Shown: positions 53,477 through 61,823 of the stretch, piece after piece
Layout: every line of letters starts with the position of its first letter
How positions within the stretch are numbered: the first letter of the stretch is position 1
Source of the DNA: Pseudooctadecabacter jejudonensis
GTDB lineage: Bacteria; Pseudomonadota; Alphaproteobacteria; Rhodobacterales; Rhodobacteraceae
DNA length: 64,000 nt
Assembly (NCBI RefSeq): GCF_900172275.1
Contig: NZ_FWFT01000006.1
Location: 156,734-220,733, forward strand
Direction of reading: 5' to 3'
Program-made: the position numbers and the translations under genes
The notes under the pieces: model-generated
What the model was told of the DNA's origin: nothing
Database searches by the model: none
Seen by the model: the letters and a program-made list of their open reading frames with translations, nothing else

Positions 53477-53902
53477 CTACTGGCCGGACAGCTGGCTAAG
53501 GTGTGGGCGCATCATCGACAGATCGTAGCCCTGTGTTTGGGCGGTGGCGATGATATCATCAACGGCCATGTCCCCCGCCTGACCCAAGGCCCAGACGATG
53601 GTGCAGCGGGTGCCGGAGGCGCAATAGGCAAAGACCGGCCCGTTTGAGGCGTCGATGATGTCTCGTTGGGCCTGCGCCAGATCGGGGCCCAAGGTGTCGT
53701 GGGTGATGGGCAACACGACGTAGTGCAAACCGGCCTCTTTGGCGGCCTGCTCCATCACATCCGCTTGGTGGGACGGGGGAATTTCAACGCAGGGACGGTT
53801 GTTGATCAAGGTTGTATATCCGGCAGCGGCAATCGCTGCGACGTCCGCGGGGTCAATCTGCGGGGATACGGTGTAGCGGTCGGTGAGGGGGCGCATATCC
53901 AT
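53477..53902 (-). CDS. DUF442 / TIGR01244-type phosphatase-like protein
   Basis: 141-residue protein of the BLH-type (beta-lactamase-hydrolase-associated) phosphatase family, with a Cys-dependent phosphatase/rhodanese-like fold. P-loop FAYCASGTRCTIVWAL (about 92-107) has C-x5-R with C95 and R101; PITHDTLGPD supplies the acidic residue. Family members often go with sulfide:quinone reductase or rhodanese genes; none is here. It may be a tyrosine-phosphatase-like or sulfurtransferase enzyme. Start ATG is clear (MDMRPLTDRYTVSPQI). Confidence 0.85.
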   Translation of the reverse strand: MDMRPLTDRYTVSPQIDPADVAAIAAAGYTTLINNRPCVEIPPSHQADVMEQAAKEAGLHYVVLPITHDTLGPDLAQAQRDIIDASNGPVFAYCASGTRCTIVWALGQAGDMAVDDIIATAQTQGYDLSMMRPHLSQLSGQ

Positions 53903-54119
53903 GCGCTTCTTTTAAGCGCCGTGTGCGTGTTGGTCCAGATGCCTTGGGCAGGCTGCCCTGACAGTGTCGTGAGGCGGGCCGCGCGCGCATTTTGGCCGCG
54001 CGGTTGACGAATGCGTAAGTTTGTCTTTTGTTTTCCGTCCTCTGGCGTCATTCTATTGCCAAATGGGGGCGCGTTTGGGTGCCGCCTGACCCAAGAGGGG
54101 CCCAGCAAGGGGGGACGAC

Positions 54120-55472
54120 ATGGCGCGGCGGGTACGGTTTCGGGTGCTGGAGGGCATTGCCGTCGTGACGATGGACGCAGCCCCGGTGAATGCGCTGTCC
54201 ACGGATTTGCGTGCGGGGCTTTGGGCCGTTTTTCAGAAGATCGAAGAGGGCGCGCACATCAAGGCGGCCGTTCTTTTAGGCGCGGGGCGCATGTTTTCGG
54301 CAGGCGGGGACATTGGCGAATTCGGGCAGCCTGCAGGACAACCCAGCCTGCCGCAGCTGTGTGCGCGGATCGAAGGCATGGACAAACCTGTGGTTGTGGC
54401 CGCCCACGGACAGGCGTTGGGCGGCGCGTTTGAGATGATGATGGCGGCCCATTACCGCCTTGCCGCGGCGGGCACCCAGTTGGGACTGCCGGAGGTTGCA
54501 TTGGGGCTGGTGCCGGGGGCCGGGGGCACCCAGCGGTTGCCTCGTTTGATCGGGCCGGAAAAGGCGTTGCAGTTGATGGTCTCCACCCGGTCGGTTGAGG
54601 CGGATGTGGCGCGGCGGATTGGCCTGTTGGATGGGATCGTGGAGGGCGATCTGGCCTCGGGTGCGGTGCGGTTTGCCGCGGCACTTGTGGCGCAGGACAA
54701 AGGTGTGCGGCGGGTGTCGCAGGACCGATCGCGGATGGCAGACGGGCGGGCCACTGCCGCCCACATTGCCACCGCACGGGCGGCGTTGAAGGATAATCCG
54801 CTGCATGCGCCCCAACGGGTGATTGATTGTGTGGAGGCCGCCGGGCTGTTGCCGTTTGAGGCGGGTCTTGCGTTTGAGGCGGACGCGTTTGAGCGCTGCG
54901 TGACCCATCCGCAATCCATCGCGCTGCGCCATATGTTCATGGCCGAAAGACGCATTGACGACGCTTTGGGAACACTGACTTCGGGCAGCTTTCGCACGGT
55001 TGACCCCATGGGCAAGGCCGCCGTGGCGCGGTTGCAAAAAGCGTTGCATGGGGCGGCGCGGTTCGTGGTGGATGCGGATATTGCCAGCGAAGCCGAGGTC
55101 GACGCGGCGCTGTCCGCCTATGGGTTCAAAAAGGTGCCCTTTGGGGGCGAGGGCGCGACGAATGGCGTGGCGGGGGACTTGGGCCTTGCGCGGCGCCTGT
55201 GCGCGGCGATGGTGGCCGAGGGCTGTGTGATGGTGGACCAAGGGGCGGTTCAGCGGCCCGCGGATGTGGATGTCTTGTCTGTGCACGGTGTGCGGTTCCC
55301 GCGCCGATTGGGCGGGCCGTTGCGCGCGGCCCAGACCGAAGGGTTGATCGCCCTGCGGCGCGACATGCGCGACTGGGCGCAAGACAGCGAAATCTGGGCG
55401 GTGCCACCGCTGCTGGATGAGGCGATCAAGCTGTCGGGGGGATTTGACGCCGTGGGCGCGCCCGCAGGCTGA
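54120..55472 (+). CDS. FadB-like fatty-oxidation protein lacking the NAD-binding domain
   Basis: 450 residues. N-terminal crotonase domain (1 to about 195) with oxyanion pieces AGRMFSAGGDIGEF (about 55-68) and GQALGGAFEMMMAAHYR; the catalytic Glu positions appear as PEVALGLVPGAGGTQRLPRL (about 124-143). After the linker (HPQSIALRHMFMAERR, about 268-283) the Rossmann 3-hydroxyacyl-CoA dehydrogenase domain expected in a FadB/FadJ-type protein (about 700 residues) is absent and the chain runs into the C-terminal dehydrogenase-like repeats (VDAALSAYGFKKVPFG, about 324-339). Reading frame intact, so it may be a working hydratase/isomerase with a structural tail. Confidence 0.82.
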   Translation: MARRVRFRVLEGIAVVTMDAAPVNALSTDLRAGLWAVFQKIEEGAHIKAAVLLGAGRMFSAGGDIGEFGQPAGQPSLPQLCARIEGMDKPVVVAAHGQALGGAFEMMMAAHYRLAAAGTQLGLPEVALGLVPGAGGTQRLPRLIGPEKALQLMVSTRSVEADVARRIGLLDGIVEGDLASGAVRFAAALVAQDKGVRRVSQDRSRMADGRATAAHIATARAALKDNPLHAPQRVIDCVEAAGLLPFEAGLAFEADAFERCVTHPQSIALRHMFMAERRIDDALGTLTSGSFRTVDPMGKAAVARLQKALHGAARFVVDADIASEAEVDAALSAYGFKKVPFGGEGATNGVAGDLGLARRLCAAMVAEGCVMVDQGAVQRPADVDVLSVHGVRFPRRLGGPLRAAQTEGLIALRRDMRDWAQDSEIWAVPPLLDEAIKLSGGFDAVGAPAG

Positions 55473-55483
55473 GGTATCTTCTG

Positions 55484-55702
55484 TTATGGGGCAAGCAGAA
55501 CGCCCACCACCACGCACATCAGCCCCAGCACGGACACCAGAAATGCGCCAAGGTTCAGCGGCAACACCTTTTGGATGCGCGCCTTGAGGTCTGCATCATC
55601 GGTCGCCACTTTGCGGGCTTGCCGCACGCGCAGGATGCTGAGGATGATACCCGCGATCCCGATAAGAGAAATGAGCGCGCCGATGCCGATCAGAAGTTCC
55701 AT
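55484..55702 (-). CDS. small two-helix membrane protein
   Basis: 72 residues with two membrane helices (about 2-22 and 48-69) joined by a basic cytoplasmic loop (RVRQARKVATDDADLKARIQKV). AAGGGACG precedes the ATG at 55702; a longer in-frame reading (to 55768) has no ribosome binding site. No family recognised. It converges on the FadB-like gene (12 bp). Confidence 0.68.
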   Translation of the reverse strand: MELLIGIGALISLIGIAGIILSILRVRQARKVATDDADLKARIQKVLPLNLGAFLVSVLGLMCVVVGVLLAP

Positions 55703-55830
55703 GGTCGTCCCTTTATGTGGTGGGTGGCAGGTAGCGCGCGGTGCGGCGAAATTCAACCGCTTGCCCATGGATCATGACGAGGGTAGGGAGGGGTCCGATC
55801 CTATTGCACAGATAATGAATGAGGCCTGAT

Positions 55831-56100
55831 ATGTCCGACAGCTCAACCGATATGGGTGGTGATGCCAGCTACCGCGTGACCGCAGATGAGCTGCGCCAGT
55901 TCATCGAACGGATTGAGCGGCTGGATGCGGAGAAAAAGGACATCGCAGAGCAGCAAAAGGAAGTCATGGCAGAGGCCAAGGGCCGTGGCTATGACACCAA
56001 AGTCATGCGCAAGCTGATCGCGCTGCGCAAACGTGACAGCAATGACATCGCCGAAGAAGAAGCGGTGTTGGAGATGTATAAAGAAGCCTTGGGTATGTGA
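55831..56100 (+). CDS. DUF2312 (UPF0335) protein
   Basis: 89-residue, mostly helical protein. The pattern LRQFIERIERLDAEKKDIAEQQKEVMAEAKGRGYDTKVMRKLIALRKRD (in parts) is characteristic of DUF2312, a family almost limited to alphaproteobacteria, with predicted coiled-coil, perhaps nucleoid- or DNA-associated. ATG at 55831 with GAGG seven bases upstream. The stop codon lies within a 14-bp tandem repeat. Confidence 0.92.
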   Translation: MSDSSTDMGGDASYRVTADELRQFIERIERLDAEKKDIAEQQKEVMAEAKGRGYDTKVMRKLIALRKRDSNDIAEEEAVLEMYKEALGM

Positions 56101-56132
56101 TCTGGGGCATGTGATCTGGGGCATGTGATCTG
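56095..56132. repeat. 14-bp tandem repeat across the DUF2312 stop codon
   Basis: ATGTGATCTGGGGC at 56095 and 56109, then ATGTGATCTG at 56123. Each unit contains TGA, so the stop is kept whichever copy is lost. Confidence 0.7.
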
Positions 56133-56222
56133 CCGCACGGGGTGGGGCAGCGGCGCGACCCGCGCCCCTTTGGGGCCGCGACCCGCGCCGGTCATCACAG
56201 CGCCGCGTTAAAATGTGCCCTG

Positions 56223-57044
56223 TTACAGCTTGACCGTGCCTTTGATGAGCACGTTGGTATGCCCGCCGATGCGCATGGCTCCTTCTGCGCTGGGGCGCAC
56301 GAAGACACGACCCTGACGTCCGATTTTGGTGCCTTGTGCCACCACGTAGGGCGCATCCGCGCGGCCTTGGCTTTGAAACCAATGGGCGAGGGCGGCGTTC
56401 AGCGATCCGGTGATCGGATCCTCTTTGATGCCGAAGATCATCCCGAACATGCGGACCTCATACGCGGCCTCAGCGCCCGGATCATGGGGGGCGATCAGGC
56501 CAAGCGCCACTTTGTCGGGGTTGGCCACGGCATCGAGATCAATCGCCAGAACGTCGTCCGCATGGGTGAGTTCCAGCACATGCCACACGGGGCCATTGTC
56601 GAGGACGGCGGCCTGTGTGACGCGGGCCGGATCGAGGTTGAATTGCTGGATCAAACGGGTCTGTTGGGCCGCGTCCATGGGGGCGATGGCGGTGGGCGGC
56701 GCGATGAAGGCGGGCACGTCGCCGGTCAGATCAATCTCAACCAGGCCCACGCCGCAGTTCTGCACGATTGTGCCTGGGCGGGCGGGTGTATGGCCTGCCT
56801 CAAGCCAGCACTGGGCGGAGCCCAAGGTGGGGTGGCCTGCGAATTTCATCTCACGCGCGGGGGTGAAAATGCGCAGATCGTAATCGGCGCCCTGGGCTGT
56901 GGGCGGGCAGATGAAAGTGGTTTCGGCCAGATTCGTCCAGCGGGCGAAGGCCTGCATCTGGTCGGTTGTCAGCCCGTCCCCGTCCAGCACCACGGCCAGA
57001 CCGTTGCCGCCCGTGGGGACGGTTGAAAAGACGTCGCATTGCAT
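56223..57044 (-). CDS. PhzF family isomerase-like protein
   Basis: 273-residue protein with the diaminopimelate-epimerase-like fold of PhzF. MQCDVFSTVPTGGNGLAVVLDGD at the start, NLAETTF with the catalytic-type Glu (about 43-48), FTPAREMKFAGHPTLGSAQCW, and EDPITGSLNAALAHW near the C-terminus are family hallmarks. No phenazine genes are present, so the substrate is unknown, as for most PhzF homologues. Start at 57044 chosen over a TTG at 57068. 13 bp after the upstream gene, so probably co-transcribed with it. Confidence 0.88.
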   Translation of the reverse strand: MQCDVFSTVPTGGNGLAVVLDGDGLTTDQMQAFARWTNLAETTFICPPTAQGADYDLRIFTPAREMKFAGHPTLGSAQCWLEAGHTPARPGTIVQNCGVGLVEIDLTGDVPAFIAPPTAIAPMDAAQQTRLIQQFNLDPARVTQAAVLDNGPVWHVLELTHADDVLAIDLDAVANPDKVALGLIAPHDPGAEAAYEVRMFGMIFGIKEDPITGSLNAALAHWFQSQGRADAPYVVAQGTKIGRQGRVFVRPSAEGAMRIGGHTNVLIKGTVKL

Positions 57045-57057
57045 GAAGGGGCGGGTT

Positions 57058-57933
57058 TTAGGGGGCAATGAAATTCACCCCCTGCATGCGGGCGATGCGG
57101 TCCACGTCTTCGTCATACAGGCGGCTGAGGTGGGCGACGGTGGCTTGGGTCCAGCCGGGCAGATCGATTTCGTCTTCGACCTCATCCTCGACGGCGTAGC
57201 GTTCCAGAAAGGCCGCGATGATGCGGCGTTTTTGCTGTTCGGTCTGGGGCGGGTTCGCCTTGAGGTAGGCGACAAAGCGTTTCATCCCGTCGGGCGACAT
57301 GATGGTGCTGAGCAGATCAAACCCGCCGGTGATGCGGGTCAGCGGGTCAACGCCCGCCAGTTCGCGGATCAGCTGCGCCCAGATCAGCGGCGTGTCTTCG
57401 TTGCACCATACGGTCAGTGCGGCGTTGGGCAGGATGGTGCGGATGCGCGCCACCAGATCGGACCAGCGCAGATCCATCGGGTCGATGCCGCGCATGAATT
57501 CGCTGTAGGTGTCGACGCCGCTGCCGTCATAGATGGCGGGAATGAAGGTGGCGGGGTTCCGGATGGCGAGGAAGATCTCAAGCTCATCATTGGGAAAGAG
57601 CCGCGCCAGACCTTCGAGTTTTTGTTCCGCGATTTCGTAGAAGATGCTGTTTTCAAAGATGCGGCGTTGAATGCACATGAATTTGGAATGGCTCATCACC
57701 AGACGGTTGCATTGTTCGTCGTCCAGAATGGCATCCAGCAGGATTTCGCGGGTGTCGGGGCCGGGCTGTGCGCTGCCAAGCGCCTGTATCGTCTCACGGA
57801 TGAGGCGGCGGTATTTGCTGGGCCCGGGCACTTTGACGCCTTGCTGCGCGAATCCATCGGCATTTTTCAGCATGGATTTCAGCAGCCGGTCGTTGTCCGT
57901 GCAATTTGCGCCGATGTGAAACACGATTTGCAT
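57058..57933 (-). CDS. sulfotransferase-like protein of unknown function
   Basis: 291 residues, soluble. It starts MQIVFHIGANCTDNDRLLKSM, which resembles the PAPS-binding beginning of roseobacter sulfotransferase-like proteins (HIG..KTGS...), but the P-loop residues that bind phosphosulfate are changed, so catalytic activity is doubtful. FLAIRNPATFIPAIYDG (about 142-158) matches the second PAPS-contact block (xxRxPxxxxxS) in part. The gene precedes the PhzF gene with 13 bp between them. Hypothetical with a likely sulfotransferase-type fold. Confidence 0.62.
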   Translation of the reverse strand: MQIVFHIGANCTDNDRLLKSMLKNADGFAQQGVKVPGPSKYRRLIRETIQALGSAQPGPDTREILLDAILDDEQCNRLVMSHSKFMCIQRRIFENSIFYEIAEQKLEGLARLFPNDELEIFLAIRNPATFIPAIYDGSGVDTYSEFMRGIDPMDLRWSDLVARIRTILPNAALTVWCNEDTPLIWAQLIRELAGVDPLTRITGGFDLLSTIMSPDGMKRFVAYLKANPPQTEQQKRRIIAAFLERYAVEDEVEDEIDLPGWTQATVAHLSRLYDEDVDRIARMQGVNFIAP

Positions 57934-58079
57934 AAAAAAGTGGGCCTGTTTTGGGGTGGTTTGAACCTGTTGACGTCACAATATGCGCGATTGGGAACAG
58001 GTGAAACCGCTTTGCAGCGAAAACTGTCGCAACTGGGGTCTTGCACCCTTCGAAATCGTCGCTTAAACGGACGCTCAGT

Positions 58080-58155
58080 GCCCCTATAGCTCAGCTGGTA
58101 GAGCAACTGATTTGTAATCAGTAGGTCCGCGGTTCGAGTCCGTGTGGGGGCACCA
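58080..58155 (+). tRNA. tRNA-Thr (UGU anticodon)
   Basis: 76 nt including an encoded CCA. Acceptor stem GCCCCTA / TGGGGGC, D-arm with AGCTCAGCTGGTAGAGC, anticodon stem ACTGA/TCAGT with loop TTTGTAA (anticodon TGT at 58113-58115), T-arm GGTTCGAGTCC. Decodes ACA (and by wobble ACG). It stands alone, with no other tRNA nearby. Confidence 0.95.
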
Positions 58156-58354
58156 TTCAATGGTTGAGCGGCTTGTTGCTTTGCGATTGCGTTGTGTCAG
58201 CAACTACCCAGCAACCACATCCCATGAAAAACGGTAGAAGACTGTGCATATCTGGTGTGAATGTGCGCGTCTCCAATGGAACAAGGTCACCTGTCTTTGT
58301 GTCCCGCCCCGTTTGCATCGGGGCAGGACCCTACACGTCGGGCGATGCAGGCGA

Positions 58355-59110
58355 CTAGCGGCGCCGTCCCATGAAATCCGCCGAGACGGTGCCTTTGAAG
58401 CAGCGGGGGAAGAACGGGAATGTGTCGGTGGCAAAATAGACGTAGGCACCGTTCACCATGGCACCGTTGCATTCATCCAACTGACCGGAACCTGCGACGA
58501 ATTCGTAGTCTTGCACATATGTCCCGTCATAGGCCCCACCTGGGTTGGAGGGGCCGGACGGGCGGGCGCCGGATTTCAGCTGCCAAGACGGTTGGATATG
58601 ATCGCCTGCGTACAGGATGGGGAAGCCGTCTGCGGCATAGCCAAAGAGGTTTTGATCCAGGTCGCGCGTCCCGTCCTTGGGGATGCCGTGGTAGTGATAC
58701 AGCCCGCGCCCGTCCACATGGCCGTTTTGGGCGTCCATGGTCAAACCGCCCATGCCTTCGACATTCCAGCCCGACGCCCGGTCGCGAGAATAGCCGCGCG
58801 GGCTGGACGCATCGTAGTATTCGGCCGTGCCAGGACGCAATGGGATGCCGGAGACCGTTATTCCGGACACCAAGACATCCTGAGTGACACCGCCCGACAG
58901 CTGCGGTGCCGCTGGCATACAGAACTGGTGCGACTGGGCCACAAGGACAGCACCGGCACGCCACGGGCCGGTGTCGTGGCTGGGCACCCCGTCCGACGTG
59001 ATGCACCGCTGGTCATTGGTTACGGTTATGGAGACATGGGCCTGGGCATGGGGGGCGGTCAAAATGAACGCGGCGCAGGCTGCGGCGCAGGTTGTGGCAA
59101 GTGTTTTCAT
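58355..59110 (-). CDS. YHYH-domain secreted protein
   Basis: 251 residues with a Sec signal peptide (cleavage after AQA, about 24). The YHYH motif in GRGLYHYHGIP (about 135-145) names the family, a group of secreted proteins found in marine bacteria, sometimes with copper or metal links, but of unproven function. Two Cys pairs (RCIT, QFCM, ECNG, RCFK) probably form disulfides. It lies 44 bp after the patatin stop, in the same direction, so the two may share a transcript. Confidence 0.85.
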   Translation of the reverse strand: MKTLATTCAAACAAFILTAPHAQAHVSITVTNDQRCITSDGVPSHDTGPWRAGAVLVAQSHQFCMPAAPQLSGGVTQDVLVSGITVSGIPLRPGTAEYYDASSPRGYSRDRASGWNVEGMGGLTMDAQNGHVDGRGLYHYHGIPKDGTRDLDQNLFGYAADGFPILYAGDHIQPSWQLKSGARPSGPSNPGGAYDGTYVQDYEFVAGSGQLDECNGAMVNGAYVYFATDTFPFFPRCFKGTVSADFMGRRR

Positions 59111-59154
59111 AAAAGGAGCCTTCCGTTGGATGTGACGGTGATACGGGCGGGCTG

Positions 59155-60495
59155 TCAGTTTCCGTCGCTGGGGGGCTGTGGGGTTTCTGGCGCATCCGTT
59201 GTCTCGGTGGGCGGGGCGAAGGCGGCCGCCACGAGGGCCTCTGCGGCGGCGGTGATCAGGTCGCGATTGCAGTCGGTGATGCTCAGACGCGTGGGGATCG
59301 CCAGCAGACGCGTGGCCGGGGTGTCGTCGCCTGCGTCGCAGCGCATCCAGCCCCCTGCGGGCCAGGCTGCCCAGTCGGGGAATGTTTCGGGCGCGCGCGC
59401 GATGTCTTGGTAGCTGAAGGTTTTGACATCAAGGGTGATGCCCGCGTCTGCGGCCACCCGTTCAAGGGCATAGGTGCGCCAGACGCCGCCAAAGATGTTC
59501 AGAATATCGACGATCCGTTCCATCTGGCTGGAAAACACGCTGATGTCACGTGCCGCAATGGAGGCGGCCTGATCGAGACGTTGGCCGCCGTCGAACACGT
59601 AAAGCGTGGCGGCGGTGGCGCCGCTGGCGTGGGCGGCCTCGATCAGGGTGGCGAGGCCCGTGTTTTCGACGATACCGCCATCGCCAAGGTGCCAAAAGGT
59701 TTTGTCCTTTTCCCATTCGATGCTGGTGGGGCCGAGGTAGGGGGGAAAGGCGGCTGAGGTGGCCACGGCCAGCGACAGGCTGAGGCTTGCGGGTGAGGAG
59801 CGGGCCGTGCCGTCGGTGGAAAACGACAGCGACCGCAGTTCAGGCGGGAGGGCCCCGGGGGCGTCGGCGGCGGCGTCCGGCAGGATCGCGTTTGAAAAGA
59901 CGAAGGGTTGACCGGTATCATAGCTGACGGTGTTGAAATAGTACCGCCGGTCGGTCGGCAAATCGGCAAAGGTGCGCCCTGCGAGGAAGTCCGCACGGTC
60001 GAGTTCTTCCGTCAGGGACACCAGCCTGCGCGACGGGCTGAGGATGCGCCAGGGGTGGCGGGCCTGCCGAAGATCGAGGGCGTAGAAAGACGGCGGCGCG
60101 ACCTGGGCCAGGATTTGCGCCAAATAGGCGTCACATCCGGCGGTGTCCTCTGGGCCGGTGCAGCCTGTGGGCGGATGAAGGGCGAGGTAGGAGGCGGTGA
60201 AGCCGCCGCCGCTGACGCTGGAGATATGGGTGATGTCGTCCAGTGGGACTTGTGTCCGGGTGAGCGCCACAAGGCCCGCCGCAGAAAAGGCCGCAGCCCG
60301 CGCGCCACCGCCCGAAAACGCAAGGCCCACAAACGGACGATCGAGGGGGGCGGGGCCATAGTCTCTGTCATCATTGTCCGCGGCCTCAAGGTCCGAATAG
60401 GGGACGTGTATATAGAGAGGCTGTGCCAGCCCGTTGATGATGGCCAGCACAGCAAGGACCGCAGTCAGGGCCAGAACCCGTTTCAGAAACGTCAT
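59155..60495 (-). CDS. patatin-like phospholipase
   Basis: 446 residues. N-terminal membrane anchor or signal (about 4-24), then the patatin domain: oxyanion hole SGGGARA (61-67), nucleophile S95 in SSVSGGGF, and the catalytic Asp in LGDGGIVENTG. These make the Ser-Asp dyad of patatin lipases, which cleave acyl chains from phospholipids. The helix at the start would hold the enzyme at the periplasmic face or export it. The C-terminal 20 residues are Thr/Pro-rich. It is divergent from the CBU_0592-type gene. Confidence 0.88.
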   Translation of the reverse strand: MTFLKRVLALTAVLAVLAIINGLAQPLYIHVPYSDLEAADNDDRDYGPAPLDRPFVGLAFSGGGARAAAFSAAGLVALTRTQVPLDDITHISSVSGGGFTASYLALHPPTGCTGPEDTAGCDAYLAQILAQVAPPSFYALDLRQARHPWRILSPSRRLVSLTEELDRADFLAGRTFADLPTDRRYYFNTVSYDTGQPFVFSNAILPDAAADAPGALPPELRSLSFSTDGTARSSPASLSLSLAVATSAAFPPYLGPTSIEWEKDKTFWHLGDGGIVENTGLATLIEAAHASGATAATLYVFDGGQRLDQAASIAARDISVFSSQMERIVDILNIFGGVWRTYALERVAADAGITLDVKTFSYQDIARAPETFPDWAAWPAGGWMRCDAGDDTPATRLLAIPTRLSITDCNRDLITAAAEALVAAAFAPPTETTDAPETPQPPSDGN

Positions 60496-60678
60496 GAATG
60501 TGGCCCTTTGCCTGATGGTTTTCAGAAAGGTTCCCCAAGGTCAGCCCGATTGCAAGCAATCTTGGTCAGGGTTTCCTTACCTTGGGTCAGCTTTGGGGGG
60601 CTTATCCCCCAAATGGCAGATGCCGGTTTGGTGCGGGATTTCTACCTCCTTCGACATCACATCGAAGGAATAAGATTT

Positions 60679-60996
60679 ATGGACCATTTCATCACCTATT
60701 TGAACGGGCTGAGCGCGGCGCAGCTGACCGGCGTGTCGGGGTTTTTCTGTTACATGCTGTCGTTTGGCGCGGTGCAGTTGGGCCGCCTTGACGGCAACAG
60801 CACGGCCTATTCGCTGTGCAACATTCTGGCGGCCAGTCTTGTGGCGGTCAGCCTGATTGAGGAGTTCAACCTGTCGTCTGCACTGATCCAAGGCAGCTGG
60901 ATCACGCTTGGCCTTGTGGGGCTCAGCCTGCGGGCGGCCAAGGCCTGGGCCAGCACCCGCCGCGTTTTGAACACCACCCTTGAGCAGGAGGCCTGA
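60679..60996 (+). CDS. CBU_0592-like small membrane protein
   Basis: 105 residues with three membrane helices (about 13-33, 39-59, 68-88). GVSGFFCYMLSFGAVQLGRLDGNSTAYSLCNILAASLVAVSLIEEFN (in parts) fits the CBU_0592 pattern with conserved FN. Role unknown. AAGGAATAAG precedes the ATG at 60679, which decides the start against much longer open sequence upstream. Four bases separate its stop from the LysE-type exporter gene, so the pair is an operon. Confidence 0.75.
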   Translation: MDHFITYLNGLSAAQLTGVSGFFCYMLSFGAVQLGRLDGNSTAYSLCNILAASLVAVSLIEEFNLSSALIQGSWITLGLVGLSLRAAKAWASTRRVLNTTLEQEA

Positions 60997-60999
60997 GCC

Positions 61000-61608
61000 A
61001 TGGGGTTTGCAGATATGACCACCTACTTTTTCACCCTTGTCGCTTTGTTGCTGGCACCGGGTCAGGTGATGTTGCTGACCGTGATCCGCGCCGCAGGCGG
61101 GGACGTGCGCGGGGCGCTTGTCTTTACCATGGGGGCGGCCACGGGATCTGTGCTGATTGTCAGCGCCGTGTGCTGGGGAATGAGCCTGATTTCCGCCGAA
61201 AACGCCGGGTTCATGGCCTATTCGAAATACGTGATGATCGGATATATCGCGTGGATTGCCTATGGTATGTGGACCAGGGGCGTTGATGTGGCGGGGGCGG
61301 CGGCGCCGCAGTCCGGTCTGGTGACGTCCTATATGGCGGGTCTGATCACCAACATGACGTCGCCTTACATGATGATCCTGTTCCCCCTTGTCATCCCCGA
61401 GGTGCTGGACATCACGGTGATCGAGATGCCCGATTTTCTGATTGTGGTGCTGACCACCTTGGGGGCCGAAGTGCTCAGTGCCGCAGTACTGGTGGGCTTG
61501 GCCCTGCAGATGCGCCGCCTGATCCGGTCGGCGCGGGCCACGCGCGTGTTCAACCGCTCTCTTGCAGGGTGTTTGATGGCGGGCGGCACGGCGATGGCGT
61601 TCATGTAG
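61000..61608 (+). CDS. LysE/RhtB-type exporter
   Basis: 202-residue membrane protein with six predicted helices. The PGQVMLLTVIRAAGGDVRGALVFTMGAATG region (about 20-49, in parts) is the family signature (PGP/Q...G...G...G). Members export amino acids such as lysine, homoserine or threonine; the substrate here is unknown. Start ATG is 4 bp after the previous gene. Confidence 0.82.
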   Translation: MGFADMTTYFFTLVALLLAPGQVMLLTVIRAAGGDVRGALVFTMGAATGSVLIVSAVCWGMSLISAENAGFMAYSKYVMIGYIAWIAYGMWTRGVDVAGAAAPQSGLVTSYMAGLITNMTSPYMMILFPLVIPEVLDITVIEMPDFLIVVLTTLGAEVLSAAVLVGLALQMRRLIRSARATRVFNRSLAGCLMAGGTAMAFM

Positions 61609-61823
61609 GGCGCTCAGGTCTTCTTTGGGTCGGGATCCCTTGAACTGGGGTCCGTTTTGGGGGGCTGTCTTCCTGAGGCCCGTGCCAAAATCCGGCCCAA
61701 AGGACACTGGGGTGTCTGTGCGACAGATGTGATGGACGTGCCGCAGCAGACACCCCGACTTTTTTCAAGTATCGTATATAGAAATCAAAGGCGGGCGGTG
61801 GTGACACGACCGGTAAGGACCAG

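Noticed and set aside
53435..56132. CRISPR-like repeats
   Set aside because: The short tandem repeats here have no unique spacers, and no cas gene is present in the window.
57045..57068. Start of the PhzF gene at TTG 57068
   Set aside because: The eight extra residues are not family-like and the codon lies inside the upstream gene's end; ATG 57044 begins at the conserved first strand.
58080..58355. Integration site at tRNA-Thr
   Set aside because: No integrase, no repeat of the tRNA 3' end and no change in gene content downstream.
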